A stretch of DNA of 64,000 nucleotides from Petrosia ficiformis (GCA_947044365.1 OX345636.1:29244466-29308465), one strand, 5' to 3'. Shown: positions 11,080 through 23,504, counted from the stretch's first letter. Program-made: numbers and translations. The notes: generated by a model from the letters alone, not told the origin.

Positions 11080-11485
11080 AGAATTCTTACTTGCATTTAA
11101 ATGCAAAAAAAAAGAAAACAAGTGCAGGTCAGGGTAAGAACTATAAACAGAAGGTAAAATAATATTATACACAATTATTTAGCCTCCAATTATTTATCAC
11201 CCAATACTTTATTATGTTCTTTATGTATTTCATTTAAACAACCAAGTTCAGTTACATTCTGCATACAACAAAATAAAATTCCATTAACATTATTTAATTC
11301 TACCAGCTATCATCTATATACCTAATCAAACTTGAAGAGTAGGGAAGTTAGATATTAATGAAAATTTAAGCTTTTCACCCAGCAGTGTGTTCTGAAGCAC
11401 AGACACATATGGAAACTGAAGATTTAAAAGTGCTTGAGCAGCATTTTATCATTTTGTCCAAAAGATCAGCACCAGTTTCAAAACA
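11080..11485. other. Intergenic, nothing recognised
   Basis: AT-rich spacer between the fusion pseudogene and the left end of the CACTG element. Confidence 0.5.
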
Positions 11486-11849
11486 CACTGCAAAAACAAT
11501 GGTGTTAATTCAACACTATTTTATGGTGTCTAGCATTTGTGCATTTTTGACCCCAAAGTTCAGTGTCAAACTTCAACACCATTAATTGGTGTCAAACATG
11601 AACATGTTCTATTCCTATAAATAGTATCACGAAGAAGTGATCAGGAAAATACAACATGTCGTTGATAGAAAGAAAAAAATATGAAAGATACATAAAAATA
11701 TAATAAAATGATGAAAAAATGATTTGTTAAAGAGCTTGTACATATAATAACATGTCTGTTATGATATAGTGTACACAATATATGAAACAATTAATGCATG
11801 GATATATGAACATATATAATAATAGAGCTGGTAAATACAAATCTTATAG

Positions 11850-13588
11850 TTAGTTGAATACAAGAAGTCCATTAACAATTGTTTGAACAATAATGGGTAA
11901 TTTTGAACTGTTTGTAGTACTAAGTCCAAGAACATATTCTAGAAGCTCACAAAATGGCTTTGATGTAGGCAGATATTTTATGTTAAAGATGTAGTAGGCT
12001 GCCAAACAGCACTCGATAGCTAACTTGAATGAAGGCATAGATATGATATTCTCCTTCTCAATTATGATTTTCGGGTCCATCAGGGACTTTAGACTGTCAC
12101 CGAATCCAACAATTATAGGATGGTTAACCTTTATGTCATGTAGAACAGCATCAATGTCAATATACTGACCCTGGTTATAAAAAAAACACACATGATGTGA
12201 TTAAGATTAAAGTTGTAAATAATAATAATTACATGTAAAAAAAAAACAAACCTGGAATGGCAAAAATATATTTGCTTTCCCCTTTGGGTAGTTAAGGATG
12301 TGGCAAGAGACATGCAGAATATGACTGTTTGATCTTGTAGGTATAAGCAAACATTATAAATTAGTACAATTATAGTTAAGTATATATATATACCTTCTGT
12401 AGGTTCTTCAATTGAATCATAATTCTTCAGCAAAGACGAAACTTCTCTTTTAGCTTCTTTTCTCGCATAGGATAGAATTTTCTCACAATTCTTCATCAGT
12501 TTAGTTTGTGCCAGTCCCGTAATTTTGTAAAATTCATGAAGCATCTATAGTGAAAATCATAAACAAGAGGACATACAAGCAATTTTGAAGTTACAATTGA
12601 AGATTCTTTTAAACATGGAAAGTACAGTATGTACAGATGGTTTCTCCTCACAAATCCAATGTCTTCGAATTTCTATAAACGTTAAAATTTGTAATTCAAC
12701 ATGCAACAATGATTATGCTGTTAGATACCATAAGTGTCGTTCATTAGAGAACACAAATTAGAAAGTATCCATTTTTTTGTTAGATAAACTTCTTTATGTC
12801 TTTTCTTGTGATGCTCATATTCTTCCAAGAAAGACAAGGATAAGGATGGTGGAGCACTAACACCAGAGTCGGTAGATGTTTTAGCCCTTTTTGGAAATGG
12901 TGTATCATCTAGTGCAATACCAGAGGTCCTTGCCCTTGCTGGCCTATGTAAGTTCATAAATTTGTTCATCAATTTTTTTTTCCATGAAATCTTTGGAAAA
13001 AAGGAGTCAAAAACAACATTTGTAAATGTAAGTTGAATAAGTTCACTTACATGAGAAGCGCCCCCAGGAACTTGATCACGTGCGCTCGGATGTGTTTTTA
13101 CCAAGTTTATTGCTACTTTTTCTAGTTGTTTTGCAGTTGGATGGGTAGTGTGCAACATTATCAGTGTAGCCCACAGCATCGACAATTTCATTCCCATTAG
13201 ATGGCAATAGCACACCTGTAGTACCTCATTTGTTGCCTGTGTAATTGAGCAGTTCTCATGTACAGGAAAAAATGCATCTGGCCTGGCATGCATGAATTTG
13301 ATGCAGGAAAAAAAAAAGGCAGACGGTGCATCATGTATTGCCATACCATGCAACCATCATGACTACACCATTTAATATACATGTCACTGGCAAACACATC
13401 CATTCACAAATCCATCTAACATACCCTGGAAACGGCCAGTTAGATGAAGTTGGAGTTACAGAAATGGCATCAAGTCGCTTCAATGATGGAGCTTGTGGAG
13501 TCTTTGGTGTAGCAGTCAACGACTCTTCATCTATCAAGGTATATTCAATGTACATATACATAGGATAATTGCAGGCTCTGTTTTGCAT
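11850..13588 (-). pseudogene. Second gene of the CACTA element, family of unknown function
   Basis: Minus-strand pieces in order: SVTPTSSNWPFPGYVRWI (about 13500-13400), an alpha-helical block with MLWATLIMLHTTHPTAKQLE and AINLVKTHPSARD (13170-13060), WKKKLMNKFMNLHRPARART with a basic stretch, EVYLTKKWILSNL, then EFYKITGLAQTKLMKNCEKI and, at the end, HPIIVGFGDSLKSLMDPKII...AIECCLAAYYIFNIKYLPTS. This order resembles a family of very numerous fish and invertebrate proteins, often with a SAM domain in front, that have no known function. Acceptor and donor sites at 12131-12190 and 12390-12400 suggest several exons. Frame changes exist; whether it is intact is unclear. Confidence 0.5.
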
Positions 13589-13638
13589 CTACGCAACTGT
13601 ACTTGTGGTGTATTTGAATATTACTTGTTTACTTTCAG

Positions 13639-14830
13639 TTTGTGGAGTCACAGTTTAAACTTCGGTCAAGTGCTCAGGACTCTAAACAATGTGATATTCT
13701 CGATCGAGAGGACTTGACACCCACAGATCGACAACACTACTCACTAATATACAGAGTGAATCGCAGAGCTCTTCTGGATAGCTTATGTTACTTCAGTGTT
13801 ACATCTGGTGCACTTATTCCTGACATCATGCATGATATTCTAGAGGGTGCTCTACCATATGAGGTTAAACTCATGCTGAAAGTACAATAGATAAATGTAT
13901 GCCTAAAAAGGTTGTATAGTCTTAATTTTTCATACAATAGTTTTTTATCATTGATCAAAAACTCTTCACCCTTGAAGATATTGATGCAGGCCTAAAATGT
14001 CTCAATATTCGACCATTTGATGGTGATAAACCCTCCACCATTAATGGTATCTCACTTACAGCAAGCGATTGTAATCTTCATCAGCATGGTGTGTTATGCA
14101 AATGTGGACTTTTGCTCGGTTTTTGCCACTTGTAGTTGGGCACAAGATCCCAGAAAGAGATGAACACTGGGAAAATCTTCTGTGTTTTCTTGATATCATG
14201 AATATTGTATTTGCTCCAGGCATTGCAGTAGAAAGCTGTGGCTACTTGGAATCAATTTGTTTAAGAGAGCTGTATCCCAATGAAGATGCATTCAATGGTT
14301 CATTTACCCCGGCTGATTTTAAAGTATGTTATTTAAATCTAATACTATTGATTTATCCTTCAAGCAATTATATGCTGATATACATGTACATGTAGGTTTG
14401 GACCTGTGGTGAATCATTGGACGACTCGGTTTGAAGCCAAACATAAGTACTTTAAACATCTAGCCAATGTTCTGTGAAACTTTATTAATATATGTTTTTC
14501 ACTGGCACTTCGACAACAGTTATGTCAGTGCTACATTTCTTTGAACTCTATTTCCCATCCAGGGGAAGAAATTGAAATTGATCCTGGTATACGTTCATAA
14601 AAACATTTAACAAATCTTCCTTAACCATGTAATATTGCACTGATGTGTGTTTATAGGTAAGCCTGTTGAGTGTTCGCTTTCCTTCTGGAATTCTACTACT
14701 ATGTTACCAAGTAAAACTTTGTTTAGGTACAGTTGCAAAAATGTGCATGTAAAGCATGCATGTATATTGATAATATGTAACTACTTAAATATTTCTACTC
14801 TACTTAGGCAAACTGGGCGAGAGTAAATGG
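13639..14830 (+). pseudogene. CACTA/EnSpm transposase
   Basis: Exon 13639-13887 reads DRQHYSLIYRVNRRALLDSL, then SGALIPDIMHDILEGALPYE, the PDIMHDxLEG block of animal EnSpm transposases. The next pieces are LFTLEDIDAGLKCLNIRPFD, LTASDCNLHQH, MQMWTFARFLPLVVGHKIPE, DEHWENLLCFLDIMNIVFAP, and near 14400 FGPVVNHWTTRFEAKHKYFK. All are in the order known for the family. A TGA after HLANVL and the frame change near 14095 indicate decay or unmodelled introns. It is divergent from the second gene and shares the roughly 13.4-13.6-kb region with it. Confidence 0.7.
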
Positions 14831-15290
14831 AACAAAATATCAGACACCATGTGCTCCTTTTTGGCAACGTTATCACCATTTTAGTTGATGCTAAATGTGT
14901 CATTTTTGAATTCCAACTTCTGTGAGTTTTGTCATCATTATCATTGTTATTCTTTGTCATTACCACTCATCAATACATCATTAGTCATTGTGATTTACTC
15001 AGTTTCCACCAATATGGTTTGTACCACTGTAACCTCATTTCTGATGATCCTACATTACAATATACTGTTCTCAGAAGTAACATTTACATATGACATTATG
15101 ATATTAAAATGTCAACATCAATTTCATATAGGATTATACAGAAAAGTTTGCATGTTATTATGAAAGGTGTCAATTTGGTGTTCTGTCAGCACCAATAGGT
15201 GTTATGTGTGTTACTGGAGCACCATGGTGTAACTACAGCACTTCAAAATTTGGCACCCCTGTTTTTACAGTGTAGTGTTGTTCTAGCTTT

Positions 15291-15430
15291 TTGATGAATG
15301 CATGTATGTATGTGTGTGTGTGTACATACATACATACTTGTACGTACGTACGTACATACATACATACATACATGTGCACAATTCAAAGAAGAACATTATT
15401 TTGTATGTACATGTATGTATGTAATAATCC
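15291..15430. repeat. (TGTA/CATA)n microsatellite cluster
   Basis: Runs of ATGTATGTGTG, TACATACA and TACGTACG alternate over about 130 bp immediately outside the CACTA right end. Confidence 0.85.
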
Positions 15431-15566
15431 ACAAAGTAGACACAAATGCATATCCAGAGGTATTAATCAACATGCTCATAAAGCCTGCACAAAATATGTC
15501 ACATCACAGTGTAATAGCTATATAAATAAACACAAAACATCAAAAAAATTATTATAATCAGTAAAA

Positions 15567-15963
15567 ATGGGAAACAATTACAGCCATCCAGAAGAAGAAA
15601 GAAGAGAACAGTGTGAAGACGAAATTGAGATGAAAAGGCTGTTGGAGCAATTTGAAGAGAAAAAAATCTAGAGATAGAACAGCTATATATCAGATAAAAT
15701 GAAACATGAGGAAAAACAGAGGAAAAACAGGAACAAAAAGAAGTCGAGGATATACAGACTGACCATCTTTTACATAAAATAAAACAATTAGAAGTGGAGA
15801 TGGATAAACATAGGAGGATGAGGAGACAGAAGTGAAACAAAAAAAAGTCGAGGAGGAAAAGAGGAAGGATGCAAAAATAGAGCACCTTTTATATAAAATA
15901 GAAGAATTTGAAAAACACAGGAGGATAGGAAAAGAGGAAAAGGAGATAGCCGAGAGATTATAG
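15567..15963 (+). pseudogene. Small Glu/Lys-rich coiled-coil ORF, broken
   Basis: ATG at 15567 opens MGNNYSHPEEERREQCEDEI followed by EMKRLLEQFEEKK, then stops at 15669; the same Glu/Lys/Arg bias continues in another frame (KVEEEKRKDAKIEHLLYKIE) to a stop at 15961-15963. MGN at the start resembles an N-myristoylation site, but nothing else identifies it. Three repeats of a TATxAGATAAAAT-like motif occur inside. I do not recognise the family. Confidence 0.3.
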
Positions 15964-16551
15964 ACAAGGATTTTTTTTAGTAAAATACTAAGTATATAAT
16001 ATAATAATTATTTTTAAGTTAGAGGTGAACATCTCATATTTACATACAATTATGGTTCAGCTTTCAAACTGGCGAATAATATATAATAATTATATATACA
16101 TATTATATATATATATTATCCTGCATATACTCAGTAGGTATATACAGATTTTGATCCCTCTACTTTAGTATGACATTTTAATATGGCATTTCTTTCAACA
16201 CATGAGATTGAGTTACAAAAAAAATCACCAACAGTAGTAGCAAATATGTATTATAATCAGGGCATTGGAATTGAAATATCAGAATTGGAATGATTGTGGA
16301 ATTTTAAGAATGGGGTTTGAATTTTTTAACTGCTCTTTTTTAATTAACAGAATGTGGAATTGAATTGTAGTAGATGTGGAATTTTGCAAATTCCGTTGCT
16401 TTTTTTGCGCATGTGCACTTGTTTAGCACGTGTTGTGAGTAATTTGATAGACCATGACATGATCGAGGGTGACCTTCAACTCCAAGATTCTGAAAAACCT
16501 GAATCTCGAAAAGTGAAACCTTCTTTGAACATTATTTTTGTAACTCTGTAG
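15964..16551. other. Intergenic, AT-rich
   Basis: Contains TA-rich simple sequence at 16075-16120. The segment at 16260-16330 begins CAGGGCATTGGAATTG and repeats GGAATT several times, which may be the left end of the hAT element that follows. Confidence 0.4.
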
Positions 16552-18757
16552 TTAGCGACAAGAAGTGGACAGCGAAGTGTAATTTATGTGAAAAAATGAT
16601 CTCAGCAGCAGTGGGAGTAAACTCGAATTTTCGACGACATCAATAAGACTGGTCTTCTTTCCTTGAAGCAGCTGAAACTAGGAAACGAAAAGGACAATCA
16701 ACCTTAACTGAAATATTTCCAGGCCTGGTAAAGTTAACAGAAATGAAGAAAAAGATGTTAGATGAGGCAGTTGTGGAAATGATTTGCATTATCCTTACAA
16801 GGAAGAAAGGCTTCAAGCATTTGTTAATTGTAAGTATATAGCTCCTATTAAGTTAATTGTATGTATTATGTGGTTCACCTGTGTATTATGTATATACACA
16901 TTAGATTGCTGTTCCAGGATATAATCCACCAACCTATAAACATATTTGTGATACCCTCCTACCAGAGAAAATGTCCATAGTGTCAGAGAAAATACAAGCA
17001 GTTCTGACTGAATCAGAATTCTGTGGTATTACCATTGATATCTGGACTTCACGTAGAATGGAAGGGTACTTTGGGGTTACCTGTCATGTCATAGACACAA
17101 AACTTGTTTTCCACACATTCTTGTTGGTCTGTTGTCACTTAATAGGACGTCACACTGCAGAAAGAATAAACCTCTGAGCTTGAAGACATTTTGATGAAAT
17201 GGAAAATTTCACATAAGGTATGTAATTATATTATGTACAGTAGTAGGGATGGCACAGAAAACAAATGGCCGCCCCTACATTTAAATTGCAAGTGATGAGC
17301 TGAAATCTCTGTTAATATTTGGAAATACCTTTTAATGCACATATTATTGTTATTATCATATGTGACTGGATTTGAAGCTTTTTATGCAGTAAAATGTCAC
17401 CCAAATAACCCTTAACTCTCTATTTTTACTCATCTCAAAATTAATAGCTACCCTGGGTTTCACAATCTGGTCACATATTATAATGATATATACCTATGTG
17501 ACCTTTATTATTTTGAACTAAGGCTTGCCAAATGTAATTTTGTCCCCACCCTAGTCCTCTCCTGATTTTGATGGACACTGTACTGATGGAAGTTTTTAAT
17601 AATTAATTATATTTATACAGATTGTTTGCACAATCACTGAAAATGTTGCTAACATGAAAAAAGCATTTAAGCTTCCTGGTTTTGAAATTGAACATGAGGA
17701 TGATTGGATGTACGAGTTGCAATCTTATATTCCAAAACGAGGCAGTTGTAGTGCATTACAACTGGTAGTGAAGGATGGTTTCAAGGTAATTATTATTATG
17801 TGAACTGTGTATAATTTTATATTAATTCTTGATTATGTATGTTCCATAATTATAGGTAATGATTCCTTACATATGCATAACAATGTAAATTATATTGTAT
17901 TTTAAGTGGTTCACTATATAATAACTCTTTACCTTAGGGATATATTGCTGCTCAGAATGTTATATCTAAAGTGAGTCGCTCCATACGCACTATTGATACT
18001 CACACAGTACTGGATATCACTGGCAAACGGTTGCTTACAATGAATATGACTTGGTGGAACTCACAGCTCAAAAAGCTCAGGAGGGTTGATGAAATCCTTA
18101 AAACTGATCCCAACATCCAAGATAAACTTAATAACACAACAAAGCTGAAAGCTTATGATATCAGAGTTCTTCAAGAAGTTTTACTACTACTTCAACCTTT
18201 TGAGGATGCAACTGATGTGCTACAGGGAGAAAATGCAACCGCAGGCTTTTTACTTCCATCTATTGTTGGAATTAGAAAATGAGGGGAATATTCTTCATAT
18301 GAAACAGGTTTTGGCAAATTTAAACAGAAGCATTCGAAGTCGTTTTGATGAGCATGAAAAGGACAAGCTCTTCCAACTTGCAGCGGTGCTTGATCCTAGA
18401 TTTAAATTTCGATGGTGTGAAGGGTCTACAGTTGACCAGATTTAGCAGTGTCTCATAGAAGAGGCAAAAAATATTTTGCCTTTTTCTACACCTCCAAATA
18501 GTAGTGAGGAGCCCAGCCCCTCTGTGGTAGAAAATATCAAACCTCCAAGTTCAAAGAAGTTGCGATTGTTTAGCACGTTCCAGTTCAGTAGTAGCCATGG
18601 TGAACAAAGTGTGGGTAGCAAGCACGAAGCTGAGATTTCTGTTTATTTAGGAGAACCAACCTTAAAAGACCTTGATAGCAACCCACTGCCGTACTGGAAA
18701 GATTTTTCACACAGGTTTCCTATTCTTTCACTTGGAAGTTCAATATTTGTGGGCTAA
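16552..18757 (+). pseudogene. hAT-family transposase (BED finger, RNase H-like core, partial dimerisation domain)
   Basis: Exons with good borders: 16552-16829 (BED-like finger KWTAKCNLCEKMISAAVGVN then FRRHQ), 16918-17217 (GYNPPTYKHICDTLLPEKMS, ITIDIWTSRRMEGYFGVTCH with the first catalytic Asp), 17621-17785 and from 17938 (VSRSIRTIDTHTVL, LLQPFEDATDVLQGE, FQLAAVLDPRFKFRW). The end EISVYLGEPTLKDLD and LPYWKDFSHRFPILS is the start of the hAT C-terminal dimerisation domain, but it stops there instead of continuing into the SERVFS block. Stops after FRRHQ, after ERINL and after IRK show decay. The truncation point coincides with the start of the next gene. Confidence 0.75.
17361..17475. mobile_element. 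115-bp MITE with TGTGAC ends and TA flanks, in a hAT intron
   Basis: The left end reads TGTGACTGGATTTGAAGC; the right end read inward is TGTGACCAGATTGTGAAAC. Both sides are flanked by TA, consistent with a TA target duplication. It lies entirely inside the intron between 17217 and 17621. The TGTGACY start and TA duplication are shared with the 3.7-kb element at 48275-51967. Confidence 0.5.
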
Positions 18758-19733
18758 ACACCACCTGGAGAAAGGCAGTATAGCCACACTCATGTCAACT
18801 AGGTGTAGTGGTAGTAGCTATTTAAATCGTGTTGAACTTCAAAATGGGTGTTTATCGTTAGCTCACGCTAATTTATTCCTTCCATCCACTCTTAAAGGTT
18901 CATGTTCGGACATAAACACAGGAGGAATTGATCAAGATAAGCTCAGAGCTAACCTTGAAGCTGCAACAGACGAGTACATAGATCGTTGTAACTATGCACC
19001 ATGTGGTGATGCTAAGATTGTTCTATTTAAGGTAGCAAATTCCTCCGACCTCCAAAAGAAACGGGAGGATCTGATTACGTTTTTAAAGGGCTCTGATAAG
19101 GCAAAGTGGCAATTGAAAGTAGAAAAACCTGAATTATATAACGAATTTGAACTTATCTGATTGACTAGGTAGGTTTTTACCATGTGTCTCGTTCTCTAGT
19201 CAATATCTCTATTATCTTTTACCTTGCTATAGTAATGGATGCCCACACCCTGTATGCCAGACAGGTAGACCTACACAAGAAGTATCTTTTTTTTGAGAAT
19301 GGCCCTCCAATAACTTACCTGTTTCTACCAGTACCTGATGAAGACAGATCCTGGGGTATGAGCTGTGATTCCTGTGCTACCTGCTATGGCCATTATCTGG
19401 AACCAGGAAAAGCTGTAATTCTATAGTTAGCTGCCCTCTTCCATCTACCATGATCTTGACTTTTTTTAAGGGAAGAAAACCATCTCAGCAACAGTTGGAA
19501 GATCTATCACGTCAAGTTCTCTTACCTTGTAATGAAGTACAAATGTGGTTGGATCATTTGTCTACAGTTCGACAGAGCTGTAAAAGAGGTGCAGCATGAA
19601 GACGAGACAATAGAAGAATTGTGGATTGAATGTAATGCATGCAAGACTTGGTTTCATGGGGATTGTGGGAATTAACAGTACCAAAATACCAGAAGTTTTT
19701 TTTTGTGTTCAACCTGTTAAATATATACGTGGT
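18738..19733 (+). pseudogene. Sponge-type gene of unknown function with PHD-like C-terminus
   Basis: From about 18738 the frame changes to LWAKHHLEKGSIATLMSTRC, AHANLFLPSTLKGSC and ATDEYIDRCNYAPCGDAKIV, ending ELYNEFELI at 19160. Then, in other frames, FENGPPITYLFLPVPDEDRS with CDSCATCYGHYLEPG (about 19290-19405), LPCNEVQMWLDHLSTVRQSC (19530-19580), and a PHD-like IECNACKTWFHGDCG (19625-19675) followed by FFLCSTC. I recall this order from multicopy proteins of sponges and cnidarians, without known function. At least three frame changes, so broken here. The start is fused to the truncated hAT C-terminus. Confidence 0.5.
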
Positions 19734-20660
19734 ACATGAAGTGATCAATTTTTGTTTCAATAATGTAATAATGTAACTTACATAGTTCATTGTAATTTTT
19801 TTCTGAGTTTTACGACATGTCATACTAAACAGATTTCTGATAAACCTGCAGATAAAAGGAAGGGAAGACATTATCACACAATATAATGTCAAGTCCCATA
19901 TCAACCCCCATCCTCATATGTTGAGGTTGGTAGGGGACTTGTCATTATATTGTGTCCCCTGTTGTCGGGTATCTGCAATTTCAAAAATTACAAATCCCCA
20001 TGCTCCCACACAGGTGGGGCATAACATTGATAGGCGCATTAGCACGCACTCGTGCACATTTTTAATTAGGTAGTACCTAAACTGCAACGTACCCTATATA
20101 TATTGACAGAGAACCTTACCGTGTTTCCTTATAGTAGCATCTATTGCGTGATTCTCACACTTGAACAGAAGCTCCACGTTGTAGATTTGACGATTCAGCT
20201 ATAAAAACTTACCTTCCATTCCTCACTTTCATATTGCGAGTGCGGTAGATATCTCATCGTTGGACGTTAGGGACCATTAGAAAAACTTACCGTTTCTTCC
20301 TAAAAATTGCTGTCTCTTAAGAGAGATTACGCAATTTTGTGGGTGTGCGTATAAAGCCTTTTTAGCCACGTCTACACGTAAGAAACCGTGGTAATCATGT
20401 TAATTAAACCATGCCCATAATTTTGCAAATGGAGAAGATAAGAAACAGTTGTTAAAACAGATACTTTAAGAGAAAGAAGAAGCGATCAAGAAAGGTATCA
20501 AAAAAGGTATTTAGAACAGAAAAGATAAGTATGAACAAGAATGAACAGAGTTGGAGAGAGAGAGAAAAGGTCACATCAATGCACATACTTCGAAGTTAAT
20601 TTTATATTTTTATAATAATTACAATATAGATTATAGAGAAAAAGTGACTATACATTACTG
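19734..20660. other. Intergenic with a short fold-back at 19877-19954
   Basis: A hairpin with 21-bp arms (CACAATATAATGTCAAGTCC and its complement with one mismatch) spans 19877-19897 and 19933-19954. The rest to the TTAA at 20661 has no recognisable gene. Confidence 0.6.
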
Positions 20661-20664
20661 TTAA

Positions 20665-23504
20665 CCCTTTGACTGTCATGTTTTTATAAAAGTATTCGTT
20701 TTCCGTTAATTTCTGATGGCTGCATGGAGGAACCTTAAAACAAATTTATTCTTTATCAGTGTTCTCCATGCTTTGTCCAGTTTGTTGATCAAAAATTAGT
20801 CACTATAGTAACCTCAGATCATATGATAATCATGTGACAGTGACCACAGTGTAGGTGACCTATAGTATGGCTGAAAGATATTTTGTTGTGAGTTTTTTTG
20901 AGAAGACAAAAACGAAACTATATATGCGTGATAGTATAGTTCATTGTTGTTTTTATATATCTATGCATATAATCTGGTGTATATAATAAAAGATAAAATA
21001 GTATAGAGTCAGACACTGGCACTAGACTTGTGATACTTGTCAAGGCATGGTGTGGGACACAATCGAACTTTACAAGTACCACAGGCATGTATTGTCTCTT
21101 TTCTTTTTCTAGGTCTTCCCCTTCGTTTTCGGATCCTTGTGGTATCTCCTGGCTTCTTTCCTAGGCAACACAATACACATCTGCCCTTGGGTTGACCAAT
21201 GTCTTCACAGCGAACAAGGGTGTGTGAGCCCTGTGCGATGGTTGGACTTGTTGGGAGTCGTGGACGACCTGTTTGTTTTCTGCATGTGAAGACATCAACA
21301 AGAGAGTCTATCAAGCTACAACGGAAGTCCAAGCTATCCATAGGCTTTATAGGCAGTAATGGTGGATGTAAATTTGCCTGGAGGTTTGCTTTGTATAAGC
21401 AATATGCATTCACTGCAGCAATGTCAATAAAGTGCCATATTAGCCTTAGAGTCCAGTGTTTTGACTTTCGGTTCAGACCATAGTATGATTTCATCTGGTC
21501 AGACTTGTCCACACCACCCATGTATTTGTTGTAACCTGCTAGCATTGGAGGGGCTTGTATAGTGATAACTGTTCCATCCTTTTGTTTTCTCTTCACTTTT
21601 TCATCTGAAGATGGAGGATATGCATTTGACATGTGATAGATGTGCTTATTGTCCTTCCAAACTGTTGCTATAACATTATTTTTCGACTGTGAACTATAGT
21701 CTCCTCGATTCATGGTCTTCAAGAACTGTTTGTCAACAATGGCTGTGGCCCCAGTTAGGCGATTAGAACGTACAGTTCCACATGAATAGATCTTCATATT
21801 TTTTTCAAGATCTTCAAAGAGAGGTATGCTGGTAAAGTAGTTATCCATGTATGCAACATGGTTTTTACCTAGAATATACGGAGGAAATACCTCATGTACA
21901 ATGTTTTTATTATTATAATTATATTTACCTGCAAGTGGACCTAAAAGGTGTTTTACAACTGCATGACTCAAGCCAACTTCAGAATTTTGTAAAGCAGGTT
22001 CTTTATCCGTATAAATTTGAAATTCCTGTAGATATCCACTGCTTGCATCACTACAGCACCATATTTTGAACCCTCTTTTTATTGGTTTCTTAGGCATGTA
22101 TTGTTTCAATGATGATCTTCCCTTGAAGCGAACCATTGCTTCATCTACTGAAATTTGCTGACCAAGATTGTGAGCATTTCGAAATGATTGCTGTAGCATG
22201 TCAAGCATTGGCCTTATCTTGAAGAGTTTGTCATAGTGGGGGTCATCATGGGATGGTGCATTTGTGTTGTCATTCAAATGAAGACTGGTCCAGAGTTGCC
22301 AAAATCTTTTCTTGTGAATATTTTGGCAAAATCAGGGACCCTCAGTACCCAGTGTGATGACCAGTAGTTGTCAAGATGAGGGAGACGATGTATTGCTGTG
22401 CCTAATACAAACCCAACAAAAGCAGTCATCTCTTCTAGTGTGGTATTTACCCAATCTCTTACATTTTTCTGGTTTGCATATATATTTGTTTGCTCAACCA
22501 AATGATCTAAGAGCTGAGTTTCAAATACTTGATGAAAAAAGTCTATAGGAAGAGAGTCTAAGGGGAGTAGAATTGTAGGACCAACTGGTGAAGTTGATGT
22601 GAATGTTGGGAATGTATTTGTGGTGCAGTTCATCGGTGATGACCAATCAGATGTATTTGTTGTTGATTTACTTGTGGAAGTAGCACCTTGTGTTTGCCAT
22701 CGCTTCCTGTGAACTCTAGCATGGTTGTGTGTTATAGTAGATGAAGTACTTGTAGTTACAGGTGGTGGTAACAATTGTACTGGTTGTGATTGTTGTCGTC
22801 GTCCAATAGATATGGTGTAACTGGTGCTTGGTCAACTTTTCTTCTACGTTGTGGTGGTGGCAATATGGAATCATCAGGTTCATAGGAGTCATCATCACTT
22901 TGATTATCATTATTAGGCATGGATGAAGACACTGAAAATCATAGTTGTAGTGTAAGTTTTTTTGCATTGCTATTATATGTATAATTATTATAATATATAA
23001 TTATTATTTTATTGCATATTTTATAATCAAAGTTAGCATTCATTTATACAATAATTATAGTTGTAAAAAAAAAATGAACTGATGAAACAGAATTACACAG
23101 TCATAATAGCAAACGTCTTACAATCTTTGAAGTCCGCATGGTCTTCATCAGTTTCTCCAATATCTTCATGCTCCATATCTCCTTCTACTTCATCAACATC
23201 TGGATCATCTGATAAAAAACCATCGTTTGGGACTTCACTAAACAAGAAATCGTGAATCACATCCACTGTAATATTGCGTGGGAAACTCATAAAACCATCC
23301 ATTTCTTGTTAGTTTTTTTTTTGTTATCTCTACTACCACATGGAATACCGAATTTATAACATTCTATATATCTATTTGAAGCTTATTCTATGTAAAATCG
23401 AAATATCAAAATTAAAGGCTGACCTCGTTCCAGTTCCGAGAAAAGTGAGCGCTGGTACAGGTACGTGTCTAGAGCGCATATATGCGCTCTTGACAGTCAA
23501 AGGG
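20665..23504. mobile_element. Complete piggyBac element 1, TTAA on both sides
   Basis: TTAA at 20661-20664 and 23505-23508 flank ends that match inverted at 15 of 16 positions: CCCTTTGACTGTCATG on the left, CCCTTTGACTGTCAAG read inward on the right. The 2,840-bp interior holds a piggyBac transposase on the minus strand. TTAA duplications and CCCTTT ends are diagnostic of the superfamily. The ends are nearly identical, so the insertion is probably young. Confidence 0.92.
21009..23302 (-). pseudogene. piggyBac transposase of element 1 (nearly intact)
   Basis: First exon at 23302-23135 is acidic (FLSDDPDVDEVEGDMEHEDI) and ends at a GTAAG. A second exon starts near 22935 (SSMPNNDNQSDDDSYEPD). 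The DDE_Tnp_1_7 core follows: FETQLLDHLVEQTNIYANQK, FVGFVLGTAIHRLPHLDNYW, DEAMVRFKGRSSLKQYMPKK, VAYMDNYFTSIPLFEDLEKN, GYNKYMGGVDKSDQMKSYYG, giving the three catalytic Asp blocks. It ends in a Cys-rich domain (CVLCC, CGTC, CPTPC). One base is missing near 22295 (FTRKDFGNS should read on in the other frame as RFWQLW), and the N-terminal frame shifts near 22800. Apart from these it is open. Confidence 0.9.

Larger units (their letters stand above)
11486..15272. mobile_element. CACTA/EnSpm-type DNA transposon with CACTG ends
   Basis: Left end CACTGCAAAAACAATGGTGT at 11486; the right end at 15272, read inward on the minus strand, is CACTGTAAAAACAGGGGTGC. The first 21 positions agree at 17. Both ends are followed by clusters of subterminal GGTGT/ACACC motifs (11500-11600 and 15170-15260), as usual for CACTA elements. 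Two divergent genes lie inside: a transposase on the plus strand from about 13639 and a second gene on the minus strand. A matching 3-bp target duplication was not seen (left flank aca, right flank tag), so the exact ends are uncertain. Confidence 0.7.

Noticed and set aside
15499..15885. Minus-strand Phe/Leu-rich ORF
   Set aside because: Complement of the Glu/Lys-rich coiled-coil frame; hydrophobic only by antisense.
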